From Bacteroidales bacterium (lineage in GTDB: Bacteria; Bacteroidota; Bacteroidia; Bacteroidales; UBA10428): 64,000 nt of DNA. The stretch spans positions 1 through 64,000 of the forward strand of contig JAFGOZ010000210.1 of assembly GCA_016926235.1 (NCBI GenBank), written 5' to 3'. Within the stretch, counting starts at the first letter, position 1, and each line of letters begins with the position of its first letter. The notes under the pieces are model-generated. The model had not been told where the DNA came from and ran no database searches. It saw nothing but the letters and a program-made list of their open reading frames with translations. Of the stretch, positions 25,953 to 35,246 are shown one piece after another. The position numbers were made by a program, and so were the translations under genes.

Positions 25953-25981
25953 ATAAAAATAATATTTTTCTGATACACGCT

Positions 25982-25989
25982 CAAAAGTA
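25982..25989 (-). promoter_or_regulatory. -7 element for thyA-folA
   Basis: The minus strand reads TACTTTTG, matching TAnnTTTG, 30 bases before the thyA ATG. No TTG -33 box was found at the usual distance, so confidence is moderate. Confidence 0.4.
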
Positions 25990-26175
25990 CTAATTTTACA
26001 GGGTTTTAAGGAAGGTTTTTATCAACAAAAAAAAGAAGAAATCAGCCAAAAAAGTAAGCCTGATAATAATACTGTGAATGTTGAAAAGAATAACCCAAAC
26101 CTATTGATGAAAAATGGCATTTTGATATTGAAATAACAATTTCATCAAACTATAGCAAGCACACAAACAAATAAG

Positions 26176-26213
26176 TATCCCTGATATCTTGAATAAATAA
26201 ATATTCAGGGATA
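26176..26213 (-). terminator. Stem-loop downstream of the TM1410-like gene
   Basis: TATCCCTGA (26176-26184) pairs perfectly with TCAGGGATA (26205-26213) around a 20-base AT loop. It begins 28 bases after the stop of the gene ending at 26242, and on the minus strand is followed by ACTTATTTGTTTG. A terminator is likely. The rest of 25990-26175 holds no visible gene. Confidence 0.5.
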
Positions 26214-26241
26214 TCAAATCTATGGAAACTTGTAAAACGGT

Positions 26242-27240
26242 TTATTCAAAATACTCAAAAGCTTCGATTATATCCAGGTACACACCATCAAAACCGGCAT
26301 CAAGTATTTTCTTCAGGTAGGAATTTTCATTCCCAAAAATTATATCCTGCCATTCGGTCATCCAGTATCTTACTTTATAATTACCTTCCCATTCTTCATT
26401 TTCTTCTGCCAGCCAGGCAGGAGGATTTGTTTCCCATGTGGTTTTCCAGTAATACCTGTAATCCTCAGCTTCTCCTATGCTCATATATGATACCACCAGA
26501 CGGCTACCACCATTTGCCTTTTGTTTCAACTGGGTGACTTCAGCCTTCGTAAACGGTACCACATCGTCAAAGAAGTAATCCATAATGAGTAAATCAAAAT
26601 TTATTGCCTGAACTGCACTGATAAAATCTGCTTTTTCAGTAAAATTTGAAGGATTAATTAGGTATAAGAAGTTTTTAACCTGGCTGATATTTGTTATTGA
26701 TGCATTATTCACATTGTGAGGTTGGGCTGGATACTCTGAAATAACATCCAATTCCCTGCTTTCTGCAGCATATGAAATATATCCTTTAGCTGCGTTCTTA
26801 CTGTATGAATCATCCATCTTACTTTCTGTCCAGCAATAATCCGTAACCAGGATAACTTCCCCCTGATTTTTTGCTATGTCAAGCAATGCTGTCAGGTACT
26901 GGTTCTCTGTTGCAGGAGTGGCTTCATCATCATCATCATATCCATAAAAAAGGTCTTCCTGACCTAATGCATCTATCGCACTAAGATAGTTCGTCTGAGG
27001 ACCTCCATCCGTATCCCCGTTATTTGAAACAAGTTCGTGCCCATTTTGTGGTATAATAATAAAATTGGGATTAATTGATTTTGCATATGAACTTATGTCC
27101 TGTACAAAATCCCTCATAAGTTGTTTATATTCTGAACCTCCTTCTTCATCTTCTTCATCATCATCCCCGCCACAGCTTATAAACAAAACAGAAAATAATG
27201 ACAGTAACGTCATAAAAGTTAAAAATTTACGCTTTTTCAT
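26242..27240 (-). CDS. TM1410/GH114-like lipoprotein (putative polygalactosaminidase-type hydrolase)
   Basis: A 332-residue lipoprotein: signal ends LFISCGG, followed by an acidic run (DDDEEDEE). The body is a TIM-barrel of the TM1410 family related to GH114 endo-alpha-1,4-polygalactosaminidases. Signature stretches are FLYLINPSNF, FDLLIMDYFFDD, RLVVSYMSIGEAEDYRYYWK and AGFDGVYLDIIEAFEYFE at the C terminus, with acidic residues in MDY, GEAED and YLD that fit the family active site. Such enzymes act on galactosamine-containing polysaccharides in exopolymers; the substrate here is inferred only. A -7 element is at 27282-27289. Confidence 0.75.
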   Translation of the reverse strand: MKKRKFLTFMTLLSLFSVLFISCGGDDDEEDEEGGSEYKQLMRDFVQDISSYAKSINPNFIIIPQNGHELVSNNGDTDGGPQTNYLSAIDALGQEDLFYGYDDDDEATPATENQYLTALLDIAKNQGEVILVTDYCWTESKMDDSYSKNAAKGYISYAAESRELDVISEYPAQPHNVNNASITNISQVKNFLYLINPSNFTEKADFISAVQAINFDLLIMDYFFDDVVPFTKAEVTQLKQKANGGSRLVVSYMSIGEAEDYRYYWKTTWETNPPAWLAEENEEWEGNYKVRYWMTEWQDIIFGNENSYLKKILDAGFDGVYLDIIEAFEYFE

Positions 27241-27281
27241 GATGTTGGGTTTTAGTTAGAATATAAATTTACCCATTCTGA

Positions 27282-27289
27282 CAAAAATA
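27282..27289 (-). promoter_or_regulatory. -7 element for the TM1410-like gene
   Basis: The minus strand reads TATTTTTG, matching TAnnTTTG, 42 bases before the ATG at 27240. No -33 TTG at standard spacing. Confidence 0.35.
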
Positions 27290-27368
27290 ACCCAATATTA
27301 TGTTAATAAAATAATTAGGGATTCTCGTAATATTAATTTAATATTGACCATCCTACATAAAGAATCGG

Positions 27369-28472
27369 ATGAAGGAATTTGGGAAATATTTCTTAATTGT
27401 AATAAGCTTAGCATTAGTAGCTACCATTGTATGGTATTTTCACAGTATTGTCACATATATTATAATATCTGCTGTGCTTTCACTCATTGGTCATCCAATC
27501 GTTAATTTTCTTGATAAAATAAAAATCAGGAAATTTAAATTTCCACATGCTCTCAATGCAACCATTGCTTTAGCTATTTTATGGGCACTATTCTTTTCTT
27601 TCTTTCGTATATTCATTCCATTGGTAGCAAACGAAGCAAACGATTTGTCAAACATAAATATTGATGCTGTAATCACAAATCTTGAAGGCCCAATTCAAAA
27701 AGCTGAACAGTTTTATGAAAACCTTGATATCAAAAAGGAAGATGAGGCTCAATTTCAAATATACATAGAAGAGAAACTTGGAAATATAGTAAGCTTTTCA
27801 CTTGTTACTGACTTTTTCAGTTCAATTGCCGGGTTACTGGGAGATATTTTTATTGCCGTGTTTTCCATTACTTTTATTACATTCTTCTTCCTAAAAGACG
27901 ACAAGCTTTTTGGCAATGCTATGGTTATTCTGATACCCGCAAAACATGAAGAGGCGTTCAGGAGGGCGATGGCCTCCATTAAAAAACTTTTAATGAGGTA
28001 TTTCATCGGTATTTGCGGACAAATCACAGGTATTATAATCCTGGCAACTATTGGACTTACAATAGTTGGTGTTGGTTTTAAACATGCATTGGTAATCGGA
28101 TTATTTGTTGGGATTATCAATGTAATTCCTTATATTGGACCATTAATAGGAGTTGTATTCGGTACCATAATGGGTATTGCCACACATCTTGATTTGGACT
28201 TTTACACTCAATTACTTCCATTGGCTGCTTACATGGTAATTGTGTTTTTAATTGTCCAGGTAATCGACAATGTATTTTTTCAGCCACTAATATTTGGAAG
28301 TAGTGTGAAAGCTCATCCACTAGAAATTTTTTTAGTTATTATGATAGCCGGAAGCCTTGCAGGAATAACAGGTATGGTACTTGCCATTCCAAGTTATACC
28401 ATCATAAGAGTATTAGCAAAAGAATTTTTTAATAATTTTAGGGTGGTAAAATCTTTAACAAAAAACATATAA
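27369..28472 (+). CDS. AI-2E family (PerM/UPF0118) membrane transporter
   Basis: A 367-residue inner-membrane protein with about eight membrane helices. Family features: an N-terminal pair of helices, a soluble segment at roughly 85-145, then the conserved C-terminal core with GLFVGIINVIPYIGPLIGVV near 249-268 and QVIDNVFFQPLIFGSSVKAHPL near 299-320. Members include exporters such as TqsA and Na+/H+ antiporter-like proteins; the substrate cannot be told. It is followed 41 bases later by a T9SS cargo gene. Confidence 0.9.
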   Translation: MKEFGKYFLIVISLALVATIVWYFHSIVTYIIISAVLSLIGHPIVNFLDKIKIRKFKFPHALNATIALAILWALFFSFFRIFIPLVANEANDLSNINIDAVITNLEGPIQKAEQFYENLDIKKEDEAQFQIYIEEKLGNIVSFSLVTDFFSSIAGLLGDIFIAVFSITFITFFFLKDDKLFGNAMVILIPAKHEEAFRRAMASIKKLLMRYFIGICGQITGIIILATIGLTIVGVGFKHALVIGLFVGIINVIPYIGPLIGVVFGTIMGIATHLDLDFYTQLLPLAAYMVIVFLIVQVIDNVFFQPLIFGSSVKAHPLEIFLVIMIAGSLAGITGMVLAIPSYTIIRVLAKEFFNNFRVVKSLTKNI

Positions 28473-28513
28473 AAAAGATATACTTGAATAAGCATTATAC
28501 AAATAGCAAAAGG

Positions 28514-29335
28514 ATGAGACTCATTCACGTTATAATATTTATAATCTTTATCCCCTTTTCTTTAAAATCACAAACAATAACTGCTGCACCGGAATCAGGT
28601 TGTGATACATTAACAGTCCGCTTTACATATATCCCCGAAACTCCTGTCGTTCCCGTTACATCATACTTATGGAATTTTGGCAATGGCACCACCTCATTGG
28701 ATAGCCTGCCGCCTGATAGTATATTTTATAGTACTCCGGGAAGATATAATGTATTTTTAGTGTTGAATGGAACAGATACAACGAATATAATCACTATACA
28801 GGTTGGAAATCCTCCACCAACTAATTTTGCAGTCAATGGAGATCCAAATATTCTTGAAAGCTCATTTACAGTTAGTTTGACACCTGTTGACACAACCTAT
28901 GGAGGCCGCACTTATGAATGGCGGATTAACGGAAGTTCCTTATCTACCTATCCTGAATATTTATATACATTCCCTGCAGCAGGATCATATGAAGTTATGT
29001 TATTAGTAGGAGATTCTTTATGCCCCCCCCGTGCTACACGAAAAACTATAAGTGTTTCTGATATCCTGGAAATTCCTAACGTATTTTGTCCAAACTGCGA
29101 TGAGTATAATAGATTCACAATACAATCAAACGGTCTTGATCCAATAACCATTCATATATATAACCGGACGGGAAATTTAGTATATAAATCCACATCTCCT
29201 GTCATCAGCTGGGATGGAAGAAGTTCATCAAATCAAATACTTCAAACAGGTGTTTATTACTATGTTGTTGAATATGATGTACAACCGAAACCACAAACAG
29301 TAACCGGTTTTGTACATCTATTTCTCAATAAATAA
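28514..29335 (+). CDS. PKD-domain protein with T9SS type B (gliding-type) sorting domain
   Basis: The start is placed at the ATG at 28514; a TTG at 28484 would only add ten residues before the signal peptide. From 28514 it opens with MRLIHVIIFIIFIPFSLKS, then a PKD-like domain (SYLWNFGNGTTS, TPGRYNVFLVLNG), a second immunoglobulin-like domain (YEWRINGSSLS, GSYEVMLLVGD) and, from about residue 187, a type B sorting domain: IPNVFCPNCDEYNRFTI, HIYNRTGNLVYKS, WDGRSSSNQILQTGVYYYVV. Type B cargo is exported by the type IX system. The CPNCDEYN variant of the usual P-N-x-D-G-x-N motif carries two Cys, which is unusual. Confidence 0.85.
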   Translation: MRLIHVIIFIIFIPFSLKSQTITAAPESGCDTLTVRFTYIPETPVVPVTSYLWNFGNGTTSLDSLPPDSIFYSTPGRYNVFLVLNGTDTTNIITIQVGNPPPTNFAVNGDPNILESSFTVSLTPVDTTYGGRTYEWRINGSSLSTYPEYLYTFPAAGSYEVMLLVGDSLCPPRATRKTISVSDILEIPNVFCPNCDEYNRFTIQSNGLDPITIHIYNRTGNLVYKSTSPVISWDGRSSSNQILQTGVYYYVVEYDVQPKPQTVTGFVHLFLNK

Positions 29336-29359
29336 ATTGTTATAACCTCAACAATTTTT
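29334..29359 (+). terminator. Terminator after the PKD/T9SS gene
   Basis: AAATTGTT (29334-29341) pairs with AACAATTT (29350-29357) around ATAACCTC, starting at the stop codon, and ends in TTTTTC. It separates this gene from the cytochrome bd operon. Confidence 0.5.
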
Positions 29360-29393
29360 CAATTATTTTCTGCTTTTTTAAACCATTCTTAGG

Positions 29394-29401
29394 TAAATTT
29401 G
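29394..29401 (+). promoter_or_regulatory. -7 element for the cytochrome bd operon
   Basis: TAAATTTG matches TAnnTTTG, 33 bases before the TTG start of the DUF4492 gene. A T-rich stretch 15-22 bases upstream lacks a clean TTG. Confidence 0.45.
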
Positions 29402-29433
29402 TTAGAAAGCTTTAGACCCTAAAAACTAAAAGT

Positions 29434-29655
29434 TTGAGACAAAATTTTATAAAAAAAATATTCCTGTTCTATTACGATGGTTTCAGGAATATGACCGTAG
29501 GTAAAAAACTATGGTTAATCATTCTCCTGAAGCTTTTTATTTTTTTTATAGTCCTAAGAGTATTCTTCTTCCCTGACATCCTGGAAAAAAACTTTAATAC
29601 AGATAAAGAAAGGGGAGATTTTGTACTAGAACAATTAACCAATATTAATAACTAA
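29434..29655 (+). CDS. DUF4492 membrane protein, first gene of the cytochrome bd operon
   Basis: A 73-residue protein with one membrane helix (LWLIILLKLFIFFIVLRVFFF near 26-46) and the family stretch FYYDGFRNMTVGKKLW. DUF4492 proteins sit directly ahead of cydA in many Bacteroidota. Its role there is not established to my knowledge; assembly or stabilisation of the oxidase is an inference. The start is TTG at 29434, as no ATG precedes the conserved region. It lies six bases before cydA. Confidence 0.8.
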   Translation: MRQNFIKKIFLFYYDGFRNMTVGKKLWLIILLKLFIFFIVLRVFFFPDILEKNFNTDKERGDFVLEQLTNINN

Positions 29656-29661
29656 AATTTT

Positions 29662-31224
29662 ATGCTGGAATCACTAGACATTTCTTTGGTTAACTGGTCC
29701 CGGGGGCAATTTGCGCTCACCGCACTATATCACTGGCTATTTGTACCACTCACGTTAGGTATTACATTTATAATTGCCATAATGGAGACAGTATATGTAA
29801 AAACAGGTGATCCGGTCTGGAAACGAATTACCAAATTCTGGATGACGCTATTTGGTATAAACTTTGCGATTGGGGTGGCCACAGGTTTGATCCTTGAATT
29901 TGAATTTGGCACAAACTGGTCTAATTATTCCTGGTTTGTGGGAGACATTTTCGGCGCTCCATTAGCCATTGAAGGAATTATGGCGTTTTTCCTTGAAAGT
30001 ACTTTTATTGCCATTATGTTTTTTGGCTGGAACAAGGTAAGTAAAAAGTTTCACTTGCTTTCCTCTTGGCTTGTGGCAATTGGCAGCAACCTTTCTGCAT
30101 TATGGATATTAGTAGCAAATGGCTGGATGCAATATCCTGCCGGAATGAAGTTTAACCCCGACACAGCCCGTAATGAAATGATAAATTTCTGGGAAGTGCT
30201 TTTTTCTCCGGTAGCAATAAATAAGTTTCTTCATACTGTTTCTTCCGGATATGTTCTCGCGGCTATATTTGTAATTGGTGTCAGTGCATGGTTCCTGATC
30301 CGAAAAAGAGAGCAAGTACTTGCTAAAAGAAGTATTGCGGTAGCCGCCATTTTTGGACTCATATCTTCATTATATCTTGCATTTACAGGAGATGGATCGG
30401 CATACCAGGTGGCACAAAAGCAACCCATGAAACTTGCTGCAATGGAAGGATTATATGAAGGCAAAACCAATGCAGGATTAATTGCTTTGGGAGTATTAAA
30501 TACAGATAAAAAATATGATAATCAGGAAAACCCCTACCTATTTAAAATAGAAGTGCCGAGATTGTTATCTATTCTGGGATACAGAAATTCAGATTCTTTT
30601 GTACCCGGTGTTAAGGATATTATTGAAGGAGGCTATACTATACAAACCGATCAGAATAACGGAGAAACAGCCCTGTCTGTTGAGGAAAAAATTGAGAAAG
30701 GAAAAAATGCAATTAATGCCCTTGCAGAATATAAGATAGCTAAAATGGATAATGATACCATAAAAGCTTCTCATGCACTTCAAAAACTTGAATCTAACTT
30801 TATGTATTTTGGATATGGATACTTAAATAACACCGAAAGTATTATACCTAACATACCTCTTACTTTCTATAGCTTTCATATAATGGTAGCTCTCGGGTTT
30901 TATTTTATTCTTTTCTTTATCATTATCCTGTGGCTTTTACACAGAGATAAGCTGGAAAAGAAAAAATGGCTGCTCCGGCTTGCCGTAATAACTATTCCCC
31001 TTGCATATATTGCCTCCATGGCAGGATGGATTGTTGCTGAAGTGGGCAGACAACCCTGGGTAATTCAGGATCTGTTGCCTACTGTAGCAGCTGTATCGCG
31101 TATTGATTCCAGCGCGGTGAAAATCACATTCATCCTTTTTAGTATAATTTTTACAGCTCTTCTTATAGCAGAAATTCGCATAATGACTAAACAAATTAAA
31201 TTAGGACCTAAAGAAGGAGAATAA
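29662..31224 (+). CDS. cydA: Cytochrome bd ubiquinol oxidase subunit I
   Basis: A 520-residue integral membrane protein that oxidises quinol and reduces O2 to water without proton pumping. His24 in FALTALYHWLFVPLTLG corresponds to the heme ligand near the N terminus, INKFLHTVSSGY carries the next His, and the GRQPW motif is present (AEVGRQPWVIQDLLPT). The quinol loop region (about 250-380) is of moderate length and contains NPYLFKIEVPRLLSILGY. The first helix block also has EFEFGTNW. Three bases separate it from cydB. High oxygen affinity suits life in low oxygen. Confidence 0.97.
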   Translation: MLESLDISLVNWSRGQFALTALYHWLFVPLTLGITFIIAIMETVYVKTGDPVWKRITKFWMTLFGINFAIGVATGLILEFEFGTNWSNYSWFVGDIFGAPLAIEGIMAFFLESTFIAIMFFGWNKVSKKFHLLSSWLVAIGSNLSALWILVANGWMQYPAGMKFNPDTARNEMINFWEVLFSPVAINKFLHTVSSGYVLAAIFVIGVSAWFLIRKREQVLAKRSIAVAAIFGLISSLYLAFTGDGSAYQVAQKQPMKLAAMEGLYEGKTNAGLIALGVLNTDKKYDNQENPYLFKIEVPRLLSILGYRNSDSFVPGVKDIIEGGYTIQTDQNNGETALSVEEKIEKGKNAINALAEYKIAKMDNDTIKASHALQKLESNFMYFGYGYLNNTESIIPNIPLTFYSFHIMVALGFYFILFFIIILWLLHRDKLEKKKWLLRLAVITIPLAYIASMAGWIVAEVGRQPWVIQDLLPTVAAVSRIDSSAVKITFILFSIIFTALLIAEIRIMTKQIKLGPKEGE

Positions 31225-31227
31225 ACT

Positions 31228-32382
31228 ATGATATTAGCCGTTTCACACCTTTTTTTACAGCATTATTGGTGGATTATAATATCCTTCCTTGCTAGTATAC
31301 TTGTTTTTCTACTTTTTGTGCAAGGAGGCCAAACGCTGATATATACACTTGGCAAAAATGAAAAGGAGCGCACCCTCATCGTAAATACATTAGGACGTAA
31401 ATGGGAAACCACCTTTACTACCCTGGTTACATTTGGCGGTGCATTCTTTGCAGCATTTCCTTTATTTTACTCAACCAGTTTTGGTGGCGCTTACTGGGCA
31501 TGGATGGCAATTTTGATATGTTTTACCATTCAGGCATTTTCATATGAATATCGCACCAAACCAAATAATTTTTTAGGGCAACGAACTTTTGAAATATTTT
31601 TATTTATTAATGGGGCTCTTGGAACATTTTTATTAGGTGTTGTTGTATCAACACTATTTACTGGTGCAGAATTTTCTGTAAATAAATTGCAGTTAGCAAA
31701 CTTAAAAAATCCTGTTATTTCCAGCTGGGAAAACGGTTATCATGGACTGGAAGCACTGGTTAATTTTCAGAATATTTGTTTGGGGTTCGCTGTGTTTTTT
31801 CTTGCCAGGGTACTGGCTCTTCTTTACTTTATTAACCAAGTTGATAACGAAGCAGTTATAAACAGGACCAAGAACCAGCTCTGGTTGAACAGCATCCCCT
31901 TTGTTTTGTTTTTCCTCGCGTTTTTAGTTCAACTCCTGCTTATGCAAGGTTATTCATATGATGCTGCCAACTCTAAAGTTTTCTCTGAAAACTATAAGTA
32001 CTTATACAATCTTACCTCTCAACCCTGGTTACTTATTCTTACCGTTATTGGTATTGCATTGGTATTGTACGGAATCATTAAAAGCCTTCTTTCAAAATAC
32101 TTAAAAGGAATTTGGTTTGCAGGTATTGGTGTAGTTATTACCGTTTTTTCATTGTTTATTTTAGCCGGTTTTAATAATACCTGCTATTACCCTTCAACAT
32201 TTGATCCGCAAAGCTCATTAACTATCGAAAACAGTTCATCAAGTCTTTATACGCTTAAAGCTATGGCTATAGTATCTTTAATTGTACCATTTGTAGTTGC
32301 ATATATTTATTTTGCATGGAAAGCAATTAATAACAAAAAGATAAGTTCTGAAGAATTGGAAAAAGAATCGCATATCTATTAA
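31228..32382 (+). CDS. cydB: Cytochrome bd ubiquinol oxidase subunit II
   Basis: A 384-residue membrane protein partner of CydA, with about eight membrane helices. Recognisable stretches are WWIIISFLASILVFLLFVQGG at the N terminus, NTLGRKWETTFTTLVTFGGAFFAAFPLFY and FNNTCYYPSTFDPQSSLTI (family SxYPxxxPSxLTI region) near 325-343. It overlaps nothing: three bases after cydA, 16 before the small subunit candidate. Confidence 0.96.
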   Translation: MILAVSHLFLQHYWWIIISFLASILVFLLFVQGGQTLIYTLGKNEKERTLIVNTLGRKWETTFTTLVTFGGAFFAAFPLFYSTSFGGAYWAWMAILICFTIQAFSYEYRTKPNNFLGQRTFEIFLFINGALGTFLLGVVVSTLFTGAEFSVNKLQLANLKNPVISSWENGYHGLEALVNFQNICLGFAVFFLARVLALLYFINQVDNEAVINRTKNQLWLNSIPFVLFFLAFLVQLLLMQGYSYDAANSKVFSENYKYLYNLTSQPWLLILTVIGIALVLYGIIKSLLSKYLKGIWFAGIGVVITVFSLFILAGFNNTCYYPSTFDPQSSLTIENSSSSLYTLKAMAIVSLIVPFVVAYIYFAWKAINNKKISSEELEKESHIY

Positions 32383-32398
32383 TTATAAACGATACAAA

Positions 32399-32503
32399 AT
32401 GAATGAAATAATTAGTTCTATTATATGGTTTATCACATGGCCGGTACTGATAACAATAAGCTATATTCTGATAAGACTTTATCTTAGAAAGATCAAAGAG
32501 TAA
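32399..32503 (+). CDS. Candidate CydX/CydS-like small subunit of cytochrome bd, 34 residues
   Basis: An ORF of 34 codons that begins 16 bases after the cydB stop. It encodes one hydrophobic helix (IIWFITWPVLITISYILIRL) with a basic C terminus (YLRKIKE), so N-out/C-in topology. Single-helix peptides of 30-40 residues encoded right after cydB (CydX, CbdX, CydS) bind CydA and stabilise its hemes. There is no residue-level similarity to E. coli CydX, so the call rests on position, size and topology. Confidence 0.6.
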   Translation: MNEIISSIIWFITWPVLITISYILIRLYLRKIKE

Positions 32504-32735
32504 TGGAATTAATATTATGCTTCCTTCAATGATCCAACTAGAAAACCATAAAACAGACCGAGTTATTATAATTTCGTTAAAATAAAGTCAAATAATAAAT
32601 TGTATATTTTCATTTACAAATCAATCAATTAGTTAAATATAAATAGAATAATCTCTTCCCCCTTTAATAATCTTACTTAAGTTCGAATTATTTTGCTAAT
32701 TTTAAATTATTAATCGCGAACATAATACTGGAAGA
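32504..32735. other. AT-rich spacer upstream of the first receptor gene
   Basis: Between the cytochrome bd operon and the first TonB-dependent receptor. No gene and no strong hairpin. The promoter of the receptor gene lies just after, at 32736-32766. Confidence 0.5.
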
Positions 32736-32766
32736 TTTTGCGATAATTTCCAGAAGTATATATTTG
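32736..32766 (+). promoter_or_regulatory. Promoter of the first TonB-dependent receptor
   Basis: TTTTG (32736-32740) and TATATTTG (32759-32766), 18 bases apart, match the Bacteroidota -33 and TAnnTTTG elements. The leader would be about 50 bases. The -7 octamer and the two following bases (TG) are identical to those of the second receptor at 35180-35189. Confidence 0.65.
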
Positions 32767-32821
32767 TGAATTCAAAGAAGTGGATAAGACCTTTAGACTT
32801 TGAATACTAAACCCAAACTAC

Positions 32822-34921
32822 ATGAACATTCTTAAAAAACAATCCATGTCAATGGCCGATAGTTTTTTACAAAAAGTCCTTTCTTTATCCACATTACTTT
32901 TAATAATCATTGCACCATCGCTCATCAGTCAGGATGAAGCAGATACTACCATGGCAACAATTCTCGCAATGTCTTTGGAAGAACTTTTGGATACAAAAGT
33001 AACCATTGCCACAAAATCATCGCAAAAGTTAAATGAAGCTCCCTCCGTAGTATCAATTATTACAGCTGACGATATAAAAAATATGGGAGCCAGGGAATTT
33101 GAAGATATACTGCAAACCATTCCTGGTTTTGAACTCTCAAGAAGTTTTGGCGGTTATTACACAATAGGCGTAAGAGGTGTAAGAGACCCCAGGATATTTT
33201 CCAAAATTCTGATTATGATGGATGGAGTACCATTTAATCAGATATTTTATGGTAATTATGTTAATTGGGGATATGTAATAGACTTAGATGCCATAGAACG
33301 AATCGAAATAATTCGCGGACCTGGATCTGCATTATATGGCAGGAATGCATTTAGTGCTGTTATCAATTTTATCACAAAAAAAGGAGATAATAATGAAAAA
33401 TTTATGGTAAAAAGCTCCCTTGGATCATATAATTTAAAAGCAATATCAGCATACTATGGATTTAGTAAAAACAAAATAAACGCTTCCGTTGCAATCAATA
33501 AAACATATACAGATATAGCTGATTCCAAATATGATGATGGTTCAGGGAATTTAGCAAGATGGAATTTAAGCTGTAATAATTTATGGATCAATACTAATAT
33601 AAGCCTGGGAGACTTATCTCTGTCTGGTATATTTATCGACCTAAATAATGGAGCTGTAATTAATGAAAGCGTAACTTACAACAAGATTGGTAATTATTCT
33701 CTTGAATACAATAAACAAATAAACTCAAAATTGCATATAAACGCCAGATTTTCCGGACATAATACAACATATGAAGAGTTTATTGAAGAAATTAAACCTG
33801 GAGTTGACACATTCTTCACAGAAGGCTTATACCATAATCCCTCATTTAAGGAGTATATGTATGGTTTTGAATCTGAAACTTCATACAAAATTAGCCAAAA
33901 TAATGACATATTAATTGGATTGCAAGGAGACTTACACGGAGTAACAGATGTTAAGATTAAATCCAATATGGATTACTCAACTTTTTCTCCAATACCAGGA
34001 ATAGGTAAGGACAATCTAGTAGAATATGGACCCAGCTGGTTTGAAAATAAAGAACACCATTATACAAATTTTGCCTTTTTTTTACAGGATATATGGTATC
34101 CTGTTGACAAGATTGGATTTACTGCAGGTGGAAGAATAGATGTGGATAGTGAAATAGGTATAGTGTTTAATCCACGCGCAGGTATTATATATAAGCCCAT
34201 CAATGAAGGAAGCATAAAATTACTATACGGCAGGGCATACCGGGCACCTGCACCCGCTGATCAATATGTAACATTTGGGTATGCAATAGGAAATAAGGAT
34301 CTGAAACCAGAAATTATGAACACCTATGAGATAGTAATGGGTTATAACATTGGTCCAATGATTAATACAATTAGTCTTTACAGGAATAAATTAACGGATA
34401 TGATCTATGCAGCCCAATTAGTATCCATTGACCCAAGTAATAAATATTATAACATTGGTAAGAACATCTCATCCGGCATCGAATTCGAAAACAAATGTTA
34501 CATTGGTAAAAACTTTTACTCTTACCTCAATTATTCCTACACAAAATCAGTGAATACAGATAAAACTGATAATACAGAGATTGAGTATAACCATGCCGAC
34601 GTAGCACCTCATAAACTGAATACAGGTATAAACTACCTTTTTTTACATCATTTTAAGATAAATGTTAACATGTTTTATCGCAGCAAAATGGAGAAATTTT
34701 TAACATTAGCCACAGGAGAAGAAGTTAAAGATGATATCGGGAATTATGCTATATTTAATTCTACTTTTCAAATAGATAACCTGATTAAAAATTTCAATTT
34801 CAGTTTTTCAGTTTATAATATGCTTGATAAAAAATATTATTCCCAAGATAGTCAGCATGCTTATCAACCAGCCCAACCTGGCAGACAATATATTGGTACA
34901 ATAACCTATACATTGAAATAA
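32822..34921 (+). CDS. TonB-dependent receptor, copy 1
   Basis: A 699-residue outer-membrane active transporter. Signal peptide to about residue 38 (SLISQ). The segment MSLEELLDTKVTIATKSSQ at 50-68 is the N-terminal motif of a receptor class often written LSLEELMDIEVTSxSK, probably including the TonB contact. The plug domain follows (IITADDIKNMGAREFEDIL, IRGPGSALYGRNAF) and then a 22-strand barrel ending in TITYTLK. There is no carboxypeptidase-like domain and no SusD gene nearby, so it is not a typical SusC. It is closely related to the next gene, suggesting tandem duplication. Substrate unknown; the downstream amino-acid enzymes suggest an amino-acid-like or peptide ligand. Confidence 0.93.
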   Translation: MNILKKQSMSMADSFLQKVLSLSTLLLIIIAPSLISQDEADTTMATILAMSLEELLDTKVTIATKSSQKLNEAPSVVSIITADDIKNMGAREFEDILQTIPGFELSRSFGGYYTIGVRGVRDPRIFSKILIMMDGVPFNQIFYGNYVNWGYVIDLDAIERIEIIRGPGSALYGRNAFSAVINFITKKGDNNEKFMVKSSLGSYNLKAISAYYGFSKNKINASVAINKTYTDIADSKYDDGSGNLARWNLSCNNLWINTNISLGDLSLSGIFIDLNNGAVINESVTYNKIGNYSLEYNKQINSKLHINARFSGHNTTYEEFIEEIKPGVDTFFTEGLYHNPSFKEYMYGFESETSYKISQNNDILIGLQGDLHGVTDVKIKSNMDYSTFSPIPGIGKDNLVEYGPSWFENKEHHYTNFAFFLQDIWYPVDKIGFTAGGRIDVDSEIGIVFNPRAGIIYKPINEGSIKLLYGRAYRAPAPADQYVTFGYAIGNKDLKPEIMNTYEIVMGYNIGPMINTISLYRNKLTDMIYAAQLVSIDPSNKYYNIGKNISSGIEFENKCYIGKNFYSYLNYSYTKSVNTDKTDNTEIEYNHADVAPHKLNTGINYLFLHHFKINVNMFYRSKMEKFLTLATGEEVKDDIGNYAIFNSTFQIDNLIKNFNFSFSVYNMLDKKYYSQDSQHAYQPAQPGRQYIGTITYTLK

Positions 34922-35156
34922 TAAACTAAATTAAGATTATCACTTTCCAGCATACTTATTATAAATGATATGATTGAAACAACCAGTGCTTCTAAATTTA
35001 CTTCCAAATACAAAAACAACAAGTTCAGAATATATCTTTCATCTTACTACTGTTAAAAAGGTTAGATAATCTCATTTTTTCTAATTTTTAACAACATTTT
35101 TTTTGAAAAAATTAATTTGTTAAAAAAGATTTATTTCAGGTAATCTCATGTAAATA
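34922..35156. other. Spacer between the two receptor genes
   Basis: AT-rich with several short T tracts and no gene. It separates two independently promoted receptor genes. Confidence 0.5.
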
Positions 35157-35187
35157 TTTGACATTTAGTTGCATATTTATATATTTG
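35157..35187 (+). promoter_or_regulatory. Promoter of the second receptor and its operon
   Basis: TTTG (35157-35160), 19 bases, then TATATTTG (35180-35187). This is a very good match and places the transcription start near 35194, which rules out the TTG at 35169 as a translation start. Confidence 0.7.
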
Positions 35188-35246
35188 TGTCTCAAAAAAC
35201 CTATTTTAACTACCATAAACTATGTAAGAACCCTAACCCTTATTGT

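Noticed and set aside
35169..35246. Longer start (TTG) for the second TonB receptor
   Set aside because: The TTG lies within the promoter, before the expected transcription start, and gives no signal peptide.
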